In this document: one piece after another, positions 1 through 6,378 of the stretch
Layout: the number at the start of each line of letters is the position of its first letter
How positions within the stretch are numbered: position 1 is the stretch's first letter
Assembly: GCA_009705435.1 (NCBI GenBank)
Contig: WLTJ01000073.1
Coordinates: 1-7,501 of the forward strand
DNA length: 7,501 nt
Source: Actinomycetota bacterium
GTDB taxonomy: Bacteria > Actinomycetota > Acidimicrobiia > Acidimicrobiales > Ilumatobacteraceae
Reading direction: 5' to 3'
Translations under genes and position numbers: made by a program
The notes under the pieces: model-generated
The model's input: the letters and a program-made list of their open reading frames with translations, nothing else
Database searches by the model: none
What the model was told of the DNA's origin: nothing

Positions 1-542
1 CAAAATACAACTTGGGCACGGGTCCGATTGTGGTGATGCCTGCCATCACACACCCCCACAAGGGGCACCATTTCTTACTGAATGTTATGAAAAAGTTTTG
101 GGCCCAAGAGGGAATCCGTTTGGTATTGATTGGAGGCGAAGGACTTGCTGAAGAATCGGTTCAGCAACGCTTGTCTGAAGATATTTTGTCGCAAAGTGTT
201 CGTAAGTTGGGACGAGTCAGCAACGCTGATCGTGATGGGCTACTGAAAATGGCTGAGGCCTTAATTTTTCCCAGTGAATACGAAGGCTTTGGTGCACCCG
301 TTGTCGAAGCGATGGCTTTGGGTGTGCCAGTTATCAGTAGCGATCGAGCCTGTTTGCCCGAGGTTATTGGCAACGCTGGGTTGGTGCTTGGGCTAGATGA
401 AGAGGCATGGGCAGGGGCATTACAGGTAGTCCAGGATCAGCGCAGCGAGTTCATTGCTCGTGGCTTGGAACGTGCGAAACTTTTCACCTCAGAAATTTCT
501 GGTCAAGCCTTGGCCGCGGCGTATCGCAGGATGATCTCATGA
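1..542 (+). CDS. GT4-family glycosyltransferase, 3' part (5' end outside window)
   Basis: This is the C-terminal 179 residues of a retaining GT-B glycosyltransferase; the open frame runs in from the left edge (first full codon at 3), so the TTG at 12 is not a real start. Seen: a HPHKGHHFLL segment typical of the start of the second Rossmann domain, then LVLIGGEG, LGRVSN, and the GT4 signature EGFGAPVVEAMALGVPVISSD, which contains the E-x7-E pair that contacts the nucleotide-sugar donor. The missing part should be the acceptor-binding N-terminal domain, roughly 180-200 residues. By family it transfers a sugar from an NDP-sugar (often GDP-mannose) to a growing surface glycan at the cytoplasmic face of the membrane; donor and acceptor cannot be read from this fragment. 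Its TGA overlaps the next gene's ATG (ATGA), so the two are probably co-translated. Family assignment is secure; the substrate is unknown. Confidence 0.9.
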   Translation, partial: KYNLGTGPIVVMPAITHPHKGHHFLLNVMKKFWAQEGIRLVLIGGEGLAEESVQQRLSEDILSQSVRKLGRVSNADRDGLLKMAEALIFPSEYEGFGAPVVEAMALGVPVISSDRACLPEVIGNAGLVLGLDEEAWAGALQVVQDQRSEFIARGLERAKLFTSEISGQALAAAYRRMIS

Positions 543-1795
543 AGGTGACCGCGAATTCCTTGAAGATTTTGATTCTGTGTCCCCACTTCGCCCCCGACAC
601 GGCCCCTACGGGAGTGATCATGGATCGCATTGTTCATGAACTCAGCGAACTGGGTCACGAGATTCATGTCGTCACATCTCTTCCGTGGTATCGCCGCCAT
701 CAGGTTGACGTCGGTTGGGAGAACACCTCATGGCGCAGGCGCACGCAGGTCATGGATTGGGGTTCAGTGGTGCGACTCAACCCCTTTGCTGGGTCTGATA
801 AGCGCAACCTTTGGCGCCGTGCTCTTGGCTTCGCTGGATTCTCCGTTCTCGCAGTCGCTGCGGGCATTCGCGCAGGTCGAGGACGACGAGTCGATGTGAT
901 CGTTGCAATGTCACCACCATTGACGCTTGGTCTCTGTGCTCGACTCGTGGGGATCTGTCGCCGTGCACCAGTGATTTTCAACATTCAAGATGTCTTTCCC
1001 GATGCCGCGATTGAAACAGGAGCGATGTCAAACCCGCTCGTTATCACGGTATCCCGACTCTTAGAAAAAGTTTCCTATCGCTCAAGTCATTTGATCACCG
1101 TTCTCTCTGACGATCTGCAAGCAAATGTACTGGCCAAGATTCCAGCAAGAGATGCTGACAAGGTCGTGGTGATTCCGAACTTCGTTGACACAGAGATGAT
1201 CCAACCGTTGGATCGCCATACTGCCTATCGATCCGAACTTGGTATCGGTGAACAGCAGATCGTGATGTATGCCGGCAATGTTGGTTTCTCGCAATCATTA
1301 CATTTGCTGCTTGACGCAGCGCGCGAGTTACCTGATGTCGCTTTTGTGATCAACGGTGATGGCTCGGCGCGCAAGTCTTTGGAGATAGATGCTGAGGGTT
1401 TGCAGAATATTCTCTTCGCTGACTTTCAACCTGCTGAGCGCTTGGCTGAGGTATTGGCAACTGCCGATGTCCACGTCGTTGCCTTGCGACAAGGCTTGGG
1501 CAAAGTCAGCGTGCCCTCAAAGACATATTCGATCATGGCTGCTGGAAGACCGATCGTGGCCGCCATTGACGCTGGTACACAGGTCCCCAGACTCATAGAG
1601 CAGGCAGATTGCGGGGTGGTCGTGCCCCCAGATGACAGTGCAGCTTTCGTTGTGGCACTTCAAACAGTCCTCGGTGACACACAACGTATGGCCGAGATGG
1701 GTCACCGAGCACGCATTTTTGTTGAATCCCAAGCCTCACCCCAAGTCGTGGCGCATCGCTATGTGGACCTGATGAGGGGACTACAAGCGAGGTAG
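539..1795 (+). CDS. GT4 glycosyltransferase, WbuB/WcaI-like
   Basis: A complete 418-residue GT-B glycosyltransferase. Domain 1 (about 8-200) starts with ILILCPHFAPDTAPTG and carries AMSPPLTLG (123-131) and the family-typical FNIQDVFPDAA (147-157). Domain 2 (about 208-400) has VIPNFVD (211-217), MYAGNVGFSQSL (243-254), INGDG (271-275) and VPSKTYSIMAAGRPIVA (325-341), the donor-binding region seen in the WbuB/WcaI subgroup. The hydrophobic stretch at 98-110 could give peripheral membrane contact. The open frame extends back to 407, but the ATG at 539 is preferred: it overlaps the previous stop as ATGA, has AGGA 7 nt upstream (528-531), and gives the expected N-terminus. The gene ends in TAG followed directly by an in-frame TGA. 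Members of this subgroup work in colanic acid, O-antigen or capsule assembly; the sugar transferred is not predictable here. Confidence 0.93.
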   Translation: MKVTANSLKILILCPHFAPDTAPTGVIMDRIVHELSELGHEIHVVTSLPWYRRHQVDVGWENTSWRRRTQVMDWGSVVRLNPFAGSDKRNLWRRALGFAGFSVLAVAAGIRAGRGRRVDVIVAMSPPLTLGLCARLVGICRRAPVIFNIQDVFPDAAIETGAMSNPLVITVSRLLEKVSYRSSHLITVLSDDLQANVLAKIPARDADKVVVIPNFVDTEMIQPLDRHTAYRSELGIGEQQIVMYAGNVGFSQSLHLLLDAARELPDVAFVINGDGSARKSLEIDAEGLQNILFADFQPAERLAEVLATADVHVVALRQGLGKVSVPSKTYSIMAAGRPIVAAIDAGTQVPRLIEQADCGVVVPPDDSAAFVVALQTVLGDTQRMAEMGHRARIFVESQASPQVVAHRYVDLMRGLQAR

Positions 1796-1836
1796 TGACG
1801 CAGAAGGGTGCTCTTTGGCGGTAGCATTTCTCCCTC

Positions 1837-2706
1837 GTGGGCAAGGCATCATCATCCAAAAAAGTCGCTCGGTTAGCTCAAAAGGGCAAAGGGCGAAAAG
1901 TTCGTTTTCAAGGTGGGACTTTGTTCCCCGCGTTAGTTGTCGCTTTGGCTGTGGCGGGTACCGCATTGATTATCTATTCGCGAGAGTCGATTCCTAATCT
2001 CAATACTCCACCCACTGTCGAGGATCACTGGCACGCCTCCTACGGTTTTTATGCATGTGATGAGTGGTTGCCTGATTTGGCTGGCAACAAAGAAGAACAA
2101 AGCACAGATGGTCAACTTGTCAATAATGAGTTTCGACGCACCGGAATTCATAGTCACGAAGACGGGGTCATTCACTGGCATCCGTTCTCGTCTGAGTCCA
2201 CTGGACGCAATGCAAAGTTGGGTGTCTTCCTCGATGTTTATGGCATCAAGTTGGGCAACGACAAACTTGAGATGCCCGAAGATCAGGGCTCAGCGGTCTA
2301 CGAAGAGGGTACGACGAAGTGCACCGACAAGGATGGAAAGTCCGTTGACGGAGAGCTCGTTGTCTACGCATTTAATGCCTACGACACGCCAACTGATTTG
2401 ACCACCTACATAACAGATTTCTCGGATATCCGTCTCAAGCAAGACGGCATGGCTTTCACCATCGTCTTTGCCCCAGCAGGCGAGAATCCTGGACTTCCAC
2501 CATCGGCGGCCTCTTTGCCTGAATTAGGCGCTGCAGACGGCGGCACAACTGGTCAAACTACTTCCACGATTGCTGGGGCTACGACTGTTCCGGGTGCTAC
2601 CACGATTGCCGGTGCCTCCACTGTTCCGGGTGTCACTACTGTTCCGTCAACTGCGACAACTTCCACTGTTGTGGACACTTCCGAACCGACGACGACAGCC
2701 GGCTGA
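1837..2706 (+). CDS. Membrane-anchored protein, His-rich domain, Thr-rich tail; unknown function
   Basis: I do not recognise a characterised family for this 289-residue protein. It has a lysine/arginine-rich N-terminus (1-23), one hydrophobic helix at about 29-47, and an extracytoplasmic domain at about 50-215, so the positive-inside rule places the C-terminus outside. The domain holds clustered histidines: DHWH (63-66), GIHSHED (103-109) and HWHP (113-116), plus two cysteines (C74, C162) that could form a disulfide. The HxH pairs suggest metal binding, but this is inference. Residues 237-289 are low-complexity, with 20 Thr in 53 residues and a 12-residue tandem repeat, like a wall-spanning linker. 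The GTG start at 1837 is chosen because an in-frame TAG lies at 1822-1824 and the basic N-terminus fits; no clear Shine-Dalgarno is visible. A TTG at 1921 is possible but would remove the cytoplasmic segment. It is 41 nt after the glycosyltransferase gene and shares 1 nt with the guanylyltransferase gene. Confidence 0.8.
   Translation: MGKASSSKKVARLAQKGKGRKVRFQGGTLFPALVVALAVAGTALIIYSRESIPNLNTPPTVEDHWHASYGFYACDEWLPDLAGNKEEQSTDGQLVNNEFRRTGIHSHEDGVIHWHPFSSESTGRNAKLGVFLDVYGIKLGNDKLEMPEDQGSAVYEEGTTKCTDKDGKSVDGELVVYAFNAYDTPTDLTTYITDFSDIRLKQDGMAFTIVFAPAGENPGLPPSAASLPELGAADGGTTGQTTSTIAGATTVPGATTIAGASTVPGVTTVPSTATTSTVVDTSEPTTTAG
2563..2634 (+). repeat. Two tandem 36-nt units in the Thr-rich tail
   Basis: Two adjacent 36-nt units (2563-2598 and 2599-2634) encode STIAGATTVPGA and TTIAGASTVPGV. 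They match at 28 of 36 bases by hand count, and a partial third unit (TTVP) follows. The differences are mostly at third codon positions, so the repeat appears conserved at the protein level. It may vary in copy number between strains. Confidence 0.75.
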
Positions 2707-3710
2707 TGCGCGCGGTGGTGTTGGTTGGCGGGTTTGGTACTCGTTTACGCCCACTGACATTGACAATTCCTAAGCCGATGTTGCCCGTGGGTCATCGACC
2801 CATTGTCGAGAACGTGATTCGTATGTTGGCCGTTGCTGGCATCGAAGAAGTTGTTCTTGGTCTTGGTTTCAAACCTGAACCATTCGTCGAAGCGTTTCCA
2901 GATGGTGTGTGTGCGGGGATTCCACTGCACTATGCAGTCGAGCCAGAGCCCCTCGATACTGCGGGGGCGATTCGATTTGCTGCCGAACACGCAGGGATCA
3001 ACGAAACCTTCGTTGTTGTCAATGGCGATGTCTTGACTGACCTTGATGTTTCTGCACTGATCGCTTTTCACAAAGAACGTGGTGCCCAAGCCACAATGCA
3101 TCTCACCCCAGTTGACGACCCTTCTGCTTATGGGGTGGCCGTGATTGACGATCAGGGACGAGTGCAACGCTTCGTTGAAAAGCCGGCACTCGGTACAGCG
3201 CCGAGCAATCTCATCAATGCTGGCACTTACGTTGTAGAACCTTCGGTTCTGCAACGTATTCCAACGGGTCGCAAGGTTTCCATTGAACGAGAAATTTTTC
3301 CGCTGATTGTTGCAGACGGCGGCCTGTACGCCATGGCAACCAACGACTACTGGATTGATGCGGGTCGACCAGAACCTTATTTGCAAGCCAATCTGGACAT
3401 GATTGACGCTGTTCGTCGTTCGGCCTCGGCCCCTGCGATCGAGCCTGGTGCCAAAGTTGATCCGTCAGCCCTCGTCCACCACAGTCTGGTATCGGCTGGG
3501 GCTCTCGTTGAAGCAGGAGCCGACATTAAAGATTCAGTTATTTTGGCGGGGGCGATCATTCGCCAAGGTGCAGTCGTGCATGGTTCAATCGTGATGGGCG
3601 AAGTCGGAAATGGAGCCTCGATCACTGACACCATGGTGGGTGCAACCGGCAACGTCGTTCCAGGTGTCACACTTGTGCATGCCCTTGTCCCAGATCCTGC
3701 TCTACTCTAA
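2706..3710 (+). CDS. Mannose-1-phosphate guanylyltransferase-like NDP-sugar pyrophosphorylase
   Basis: A 334-residue nucleotidyltransferase that by family joins a sugar-1-phosphate and an NTP to give NDP-sugar and pyrophosphate in the cytoplasm; GDP-mannose is the likely product. Domain 1 (1-235) starts with VLVGGFGTRLRPLTLTIPKP (5-24), with the GG-x-GTR phosphate loop and K23, followed by VVNGD (104-108; Asp for Mg2+), VEKP (157-160), INAGTYV (170-176) and DYWIDAGRPEPYLQAN (214-229). Residues about 245-334 form hexapeptide-type turns of a left-handed beta helix, as in the bacterial and eukaryotic GMPPB/ManB type rather than the ManC-ManA fusion type. ATG 2706 shares its A with the previous TGA (TGATG) and has no purine-rich site just upstream, so translation probably depends on re-initiation. 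The gmd-type gene at 6461 uses GDP-mannose, which supports this substrate. A glucose-1-phosphate uridylyl- or thymidylyltransferase is the main alternative. The mycobacterial equivalent is called manB. Confidence 0.85.
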   Translation: MRAVVLVGGFGTRLRPLTLTIPKPMLPVGHRPIVENVIRMLAVAGIEEVVLGLGFKPEPFVEAFPDGVCAGIPLHYAVEPEPLDTAGAIRFAAEHAGINETFVVVNGDVLTDLDVSALIAFHKERGAQATMHLTPVDDPSAYGVAVIDDQGRVQRFVEKPALGTAPSNLINAGTYVVEPSVLQRIPTGRKVSIEREIFPLIVADGGLYAMATNDYWIDAGRPEPYLQANLDMIDAVRRSASAPAIEPGAKVDPSALVHHSLVSAGALVEAGADIKDSVILAGAIIRQGAVVHGSIVMGEVGNGASITDTMVGATGNVVPGVTLVHALVPDPALL

Positions 3711-3712
3711 GG
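3709..3712 (+). promoter_or_regulatory. Ribosome binding site for the epimerase-like gene
   Basis: AAGG lies 7 nt before ATG 3720 and overlaps the TAA of the guanylyltransferase gene. It favours 3720 over the in-frame ATG at 3750 (Met11), which has no comparable site, although Met11 sits closer to the first beta strand of the Rossmann fold. Confidence 0.5.
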
Positions 3713-3719
3713 CGCAATA

Positions 3720-4667
3720 ATGACGCCATCTGCGGGCGTGGCTGACCACATGACCGTGATGGTCGTGGGTGGTGCTGGATTTTTTGGTTCCCATGTGGTG
3801 GATCGCTTCTTGGCTGATGGATCAAGTGTTGATGTAGTTGACGATCTCTCAACTGGATCGTTATCAAATTTGTCCTCTGCTCGTTCTTCGGCAACTGAGG
3901 GGGCATTACGAATCCACACTGTGGATGCGACTATTGCCGAGTTTGCTGAGATCGTTCGCTCAACGCGGCCCGATGTGTTGTTCGTGAGTGCGCTGCTTAA
4001 TGGGATTTCTGCTGAAGGTGCATCTGCTGTCAAATCTTTTGCTCTGGCTGCTTCAGTTCTGAACGCCGCATTGAAGGCGCGAGTCAGCAAAGTTGTTGTA
4101 ACGCTTCCAGCGGCAGTGCTGTATGGCGATGTGGCCGCCCGCGATTTACCAATCAAAGAAGATCGACAGCACTATCCAGTTGGTATCAACGGGGTCGTAG
4201 CACAGGCGATCATTGAACTTCTTGAAATGTATCGTCGTGATCATGGCATTGAATTTACAGTTTTAGCCCTAGCAACTATTTATGGTCCGCGCCAGAAGCC
4301 ACAAAATAATGTTGTCTCGCGATTCATTCAGGCACATCATTCTTCGGAGTTACCGGTGATCCATGGTGATGGGAAACAAACTCGAGATTTCTTGTATGTT
4401 GATGATGCTGTTGACGCGGCATCTCGGGCCTGTACAAAGGGTGATGGCTTATTGCTTCATGTGGGAAGCGGGCAACAAACAAGCATCAAAGATCTGTGGG
4501 CATTAATCGGTGAGAACTCACCGGCAACGATGGATGCCAAAGCGAATCGTGGGGTGCAACGAATGTCGCTCTCGGGATCGCGTGCCAGATTGCATCTTGG
4601 GTGGACGCCTTGGACAAGCCTGAGCGATGGTTTGAGCGCTACCACTCAAGCAGTAAAACGGCCATAA
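3720..4667 (+). CDS. NAD-dependent epimerase/dehydratase-like protein lacking the catalytic triad
   Basis: A 315-residue extended short-chain dehydrogenase/reductase (SDR) of the UDP-glucose 4-epimerase/dehydratase superfamily. The cofactor fold is intact: VVGGAGFFGSH (15-25) gives GxxGxxG, and D41/D42 follow strand 2 for NAD binding. The sugar-binding half is also typical: IYGPRQKP (187-194), VIHGDGKQTRDFLYVDDAVDA (213-233), LHVGSGQ (246-252) and LGWTPW (293-298). The catalytic residues are not. The expected P-Y-G-x-S-K reads PVGING (153-158), with Val154 and Gly158 where Tyr and Lys belong. Y152 does not rescue it, since its +4 residue is I156. The Ser/Thr usually before AxVYG is absent in LPAAVLYGD (129-137). 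I infer a non-catalytic or mechanistically divergent nucleotide-sugar-binding protein. The frame is intact, with no sign of pseudogene decay. It follows the guanylyltransferase gene by 9 nt and converges with cofE. Confidence 0.85.
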   Translation: MTPSAGVADHMTVMVVGGAGFFGSHVVDRFLADGSSVDVVDDLSTGSLSNLSSARSSATEGALRIHTVDATIAEFAEIVRSTRPDVLFVSALLNGISAEGASAVKSFALAASVLNAALKARVSKVVVTLPAAVLYGDVAARDLPIKEDRQHYPVGINGVVAQAIIELLEMYRRDHGIEFTVLALATIYGPRQKPQNNVVSRFIQAHHSSELPVIHGDGKQTRDFLYVDDAVDAASRACTKGDGLLLHVGSGQQTSIKDLWALIGENSPATMDAKANRGVQRMSLSGSRARLHLGWTPWTSLSDGLSATTQAVKRP

Positions 4668-4690
4668 CTTTCAGCGAAAGAGGTCCTCTT
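4668..4690. other. Two overlapping palindromes at the convergent gene ends
   Basis: CTTTC-AGC-GAAAG (4668-4680) and AAGAGG-T-CCTCTT (4678-4690) share three bases and cover the 3-nt gap between the convergent stop codons plus the last codons of cofE. No T-run follows on either strand, so this is not a standard intrinsic terminator. The two hairpins are mutually exclusive because they share bases. A role in ending or protecting either transcript is only a possibility. Confidence 0.3.
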
Positions 4691-5402
4691 GGGGCGGTCG
4701 AACAATTTCCCTCATCGAGGATTCGCGCATCCACAGAGGATCTAAGCCGCGAACCACTGCCACTGGAACTCCGTTAGATTTCCCCATCACTAATTCGGCG
4801 GCGCACGCAACTTCGTCGGCGATGCACACCTCGGTCACTTGCATCATGCGTCCGAGGGCATCTGGTGTGCCACGTAGGTCTAATACTGCAGCAACTCCAG
4901 CGACACCAATGGCTACATCGGTGAGTCCTTTGCGCCATGGGCGACCAAAAGTGTCCGAGACAATGATCCCGACGGAGACCCCAAGCTTTGCGCGAATGAT
5001 GTCGCGTATTCGGCGTGCTGAACGGTCACTATCAACCGGCAATAACGCAGCCCACCCGCGTTCAACGTTCGAGAGGTCGATCCCACTATTGGCGCAGATG
5101 AAACCATGTTCGGTTTCAGTAATGATCAGATCGCCTCGTCGGCGTACGACGCGTACGCCTTCTTGTTCAACTAAAACTTTGTGTGAAAGCGGATCATCGG
5201 GGTCAATCTGGACCATGCGCCCCTCGGCCTTGGAGACAATTTTTTGAGTGACGACAAGAACATCACCATCTTGTAGCGGTCCATTGGGTGCATTTCTACA
5301 GGCCTCAACAATGACATCGCCGAGTTGGTCCCCAGGGACAATTTCCCCAATACCAGTAACCGCCCAAGCACTGATTCTTTGTTGTGTTGACTCTTGGCTC
5401 AT
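4671..5402 (-). CDS. cofE: Coenzyme F420:L-glutamate ligase, single-domain CofE/FbiB N-terminal type
   Basis: A 243-residue GTP-dependent ligase that by family adds L-glutamate (first alpha-, then gamma-linked) to the F420-0 precursor in the cytoplasm. Seen in order: GIGEIVPGD (17-25), DGDVLVVTQKIVSKAEGR (45-62), TETEHGFICANSGID (95-109), LLPVDSDRSARRIR (120-133), IIVSDTFGRPWR (146-157), VAIGVAGV (163-170), RGTPDALG (177-184), ADEVACAAELVMGK (195-208) and VVRGLDPLW (216-224). All are CofE hallmarks. The length matches stand-alone archaeal-type CofE, not the roughly 448-residue mycobacterial FbiB, so the C-terminal FMN/nitroreductase-like domain is absent. The frame is open back to 5606, but the ATG at 5402 is chosen because AAGGAG lies 6 nt upstream, 5402 is 10 nt after the cofD stop, and the homologous region begins just downstream. 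It is probably co-transcribed with cofD. Confidence 0.95.
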   Translation of the reverse strand: MSQESTQQRISAWAVTGIGEIVPGDQLGDVIVEACRNAPNGPLQDGDVLVVTQKIVSKAEGRMVQIDPDDPLSHKVLVEQEGVRVVRRRGDLIITETEHGFICANSGIDLSNVERGWAALLPVDSDRSARRIRDIIRAKLGVSVGIIVSDTFGRPWRKGLTDVAIGVAGVAAVLDLRGTPDALGRMMQVTEVCIADEVACAAELVMGKSNGVPVAVVRGLDPLWMRESSMREIVRPPQEDLFR

Positions 5403-5408
5403 GATGTT

Positions 5409-5414
5409 CTCCTT
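5409..5414 (-). promoter_or_regulatory. Ribosome binding site of cofE
   Basis: AAGGAG (minus strand) sits 6 nt before the cofE ATG at 5402 and overlaps the last two bases of the cofD TAA (5413-5415). It fixes the cofE start and suggests coupled translation, because a ribosome ending cofD finishes on the cofE site. Confidence 0.85.
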
Positions 5415-6369
5415 AACGAACCGCACTGAGTACGACGCGGGCGAGGGATTGAGTGATTTCTGGTGTTCGCATGATGGTGTCGGTGACGAGACATCGTAAA
5501 CCCTCGCGCTCCACAGCAGTTTGTAGATGGGCATCTTGTTCGTCAATGACCAGGGTCGCACATATGGGAGCGTAGAGTCTGGCCACGCCGACGACAGATG
5601 CTTCATGCCCGAGTTCAGTCAACATCCGATCAGCGGGGCCCTTTAAGGCCGCTCCGGCCACGATGGGGGATATCGCCACAACTTGACTACGCATTGCCGT
5701 CAGCGTTGAATCAACATGACCAAGCGCACGAATCGGCCCGAGTGAAACGATGGGGTTAGAGGGAGCGATGATGACGACCTCTGAATCACGCAGGGTGGAT
5801 AAAAACGTCGGCTGAGCAGTTTTTGTTCCGATGAATTCAACACCGGTGACGGGTACACCGTGATGACGTTTCACGAAATATTCCTGAAACGAGACTCGCA
5901 ATTCAGCACCATCTTCAATGATGTCAACCATTGTTGACACTGGATCGTCAGACATGGGCATCATCTTCATCGTGATGCCCCAGGCTCGGGCAATTTCGGT
6001 CGTGACTTCGCTGAGGGTCGCTCCCTCCGCGAGGCGTGCGGTGCGGTAAAGATGTGTGGCCAAATCACGGTCGCCGAGATTAAACCAAGTTCCTGCCGCG
6101 CTTGAACTGTCTGGCTTGACCGCTGCGTAGCGCGCCAGGGATTCCATGGCGATCCAGGACTCATTTGCTAAGCCCCAGCCTCTCTGGGGGTCGATGGCGG
6201 CCGCCACGGTGTAGGTCACGGTGTCTAAGTCAGGGGAAATACGCAGACCGTGCATCATCGTGTCATCGCCAGTATTGACTACGACGGTGATGTCTTGGGG
6301 GTCCACTTCAAGAACGAGACCGCGTAAAAAGCGGGCTGCGCCGACCCCACCGGCGAGAACTGTGATCAC
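5413..6369 (-). CDS. cofD: 2-phospho-L-lactate (or enolpyruvyl) transferase CofD/FbiA, F420 synthesis
   Basis: A 318-residue transferase that by family moves a phospholactyl or phosphoenolpyruvyl group from its GDP- or GMP-linked donor onto Fo, giving F420-0 or dehydro-F420-0. In actinobacteria the enolpyruvyl route is the established one. Seen: ITVLAGGVGAARFLRGL (2-18), VNTGDD (31-36), LRISPDLDTVTYT (42-54), RGWGL (63-67), WFNLGDRDLATHLYRT (95-110), MPMSDDPVST (137-146), FQEYFV (161-166), IIAPSNPIVSLGPI (200-213), AISPIVAGAALKGPADRML (232-250) and VIDEQDA (274-280). These are the conserved CofD blocks, and the length is normal. The frame is open to 6480, but GTG 6369 is chosen because the conserved N-terminus starts there and AGGT lies 5 nt upstream. 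Starting at 6480 would overlap the divergent gmd gene. Fo synthase and the guanylyltransferase CofC/FbiD are not in the window. Confidence 0.95.
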   Translation of the reverse strand: MITVLAGGVGAARFLRGLVLEVDPQDITVVVNTGDDTMMHGLRISPDLDTVTYTVAAAIDPQRGWGLANESWIAMESLARYAAVKPDSSSAAGTWFNLGDRDLATHLYRTARLAEGATLSEVTTEIARAWGITMKMMPMSDDPVSTMVDIIEDGAELRVSFQEYFVKRHHGVPVTGVEFIGTKTAQPTFLSTLRDSEVVIIAPSNPIVSLGPIRALGHVDSTLTAMRSQVVAISPIVAGAALKGPADRMLTELGHEASVVGVARLYAPICATLVIDEQDAHLQTAVEREGLRCLVTDTIMRTPEITQSLARVVLSAVR

Positions 6370-6374
6370 TTTTG

Positions 6375-6378
6375 ACCT
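6375..6378 (-). promoter_or_regulatory. Ribosome binding site supporting the GTG start of cofD
   Basis: AGGT on the minus strand lies 5 nt before GTG 6369. It is a modest match to the anti-Shine-Dalgarno sequence, but it agrees with the protein homology in placing the start here. It lies inside one arm of the 7-bp inverted repeat of this intergenic region. Confidence 0.5.

Noticed and set aside
407..538. Upstream extension of the second glycosyltransferase frame
   Set aside because: It would overlap the first glycosyltransferase by over 130 nt and adds no homologous sequence. ATG 539 has an ATGA overlap and a ribosome binding site.
1796..1836. Possible promoter or terminator between the second glycosyltransferase and the membrane protein gene
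   Set aside because: Only 41 nt, with no clear -10/-35 pair and no hairpin with a T-run; simple read-through within one operon fits better.
2745..3386. 213-residue open frame on the minus strand, antisense to the guanylyltransferase gene
   Set aside because: It lies wholly inside a clear nucleotidyltransferase gene, shows no recognisable domain and has an unlikely composition; it is a shadow frame.
5403..5606. Upstream extension of the cofE frame into cofD
   Set aside because: It overlaps the conserved C-terminus of cofD, and the extra 68 residues do not resemble CofE. The AAGGAG site places the start at 5402.
6372..6377. TTGACC as a -35 box for gmd
   Set aside because: At a 17-nt spacing the -10 position reads TCAATC, a poor match, and the element lies inside the cofD ribosome binding region.
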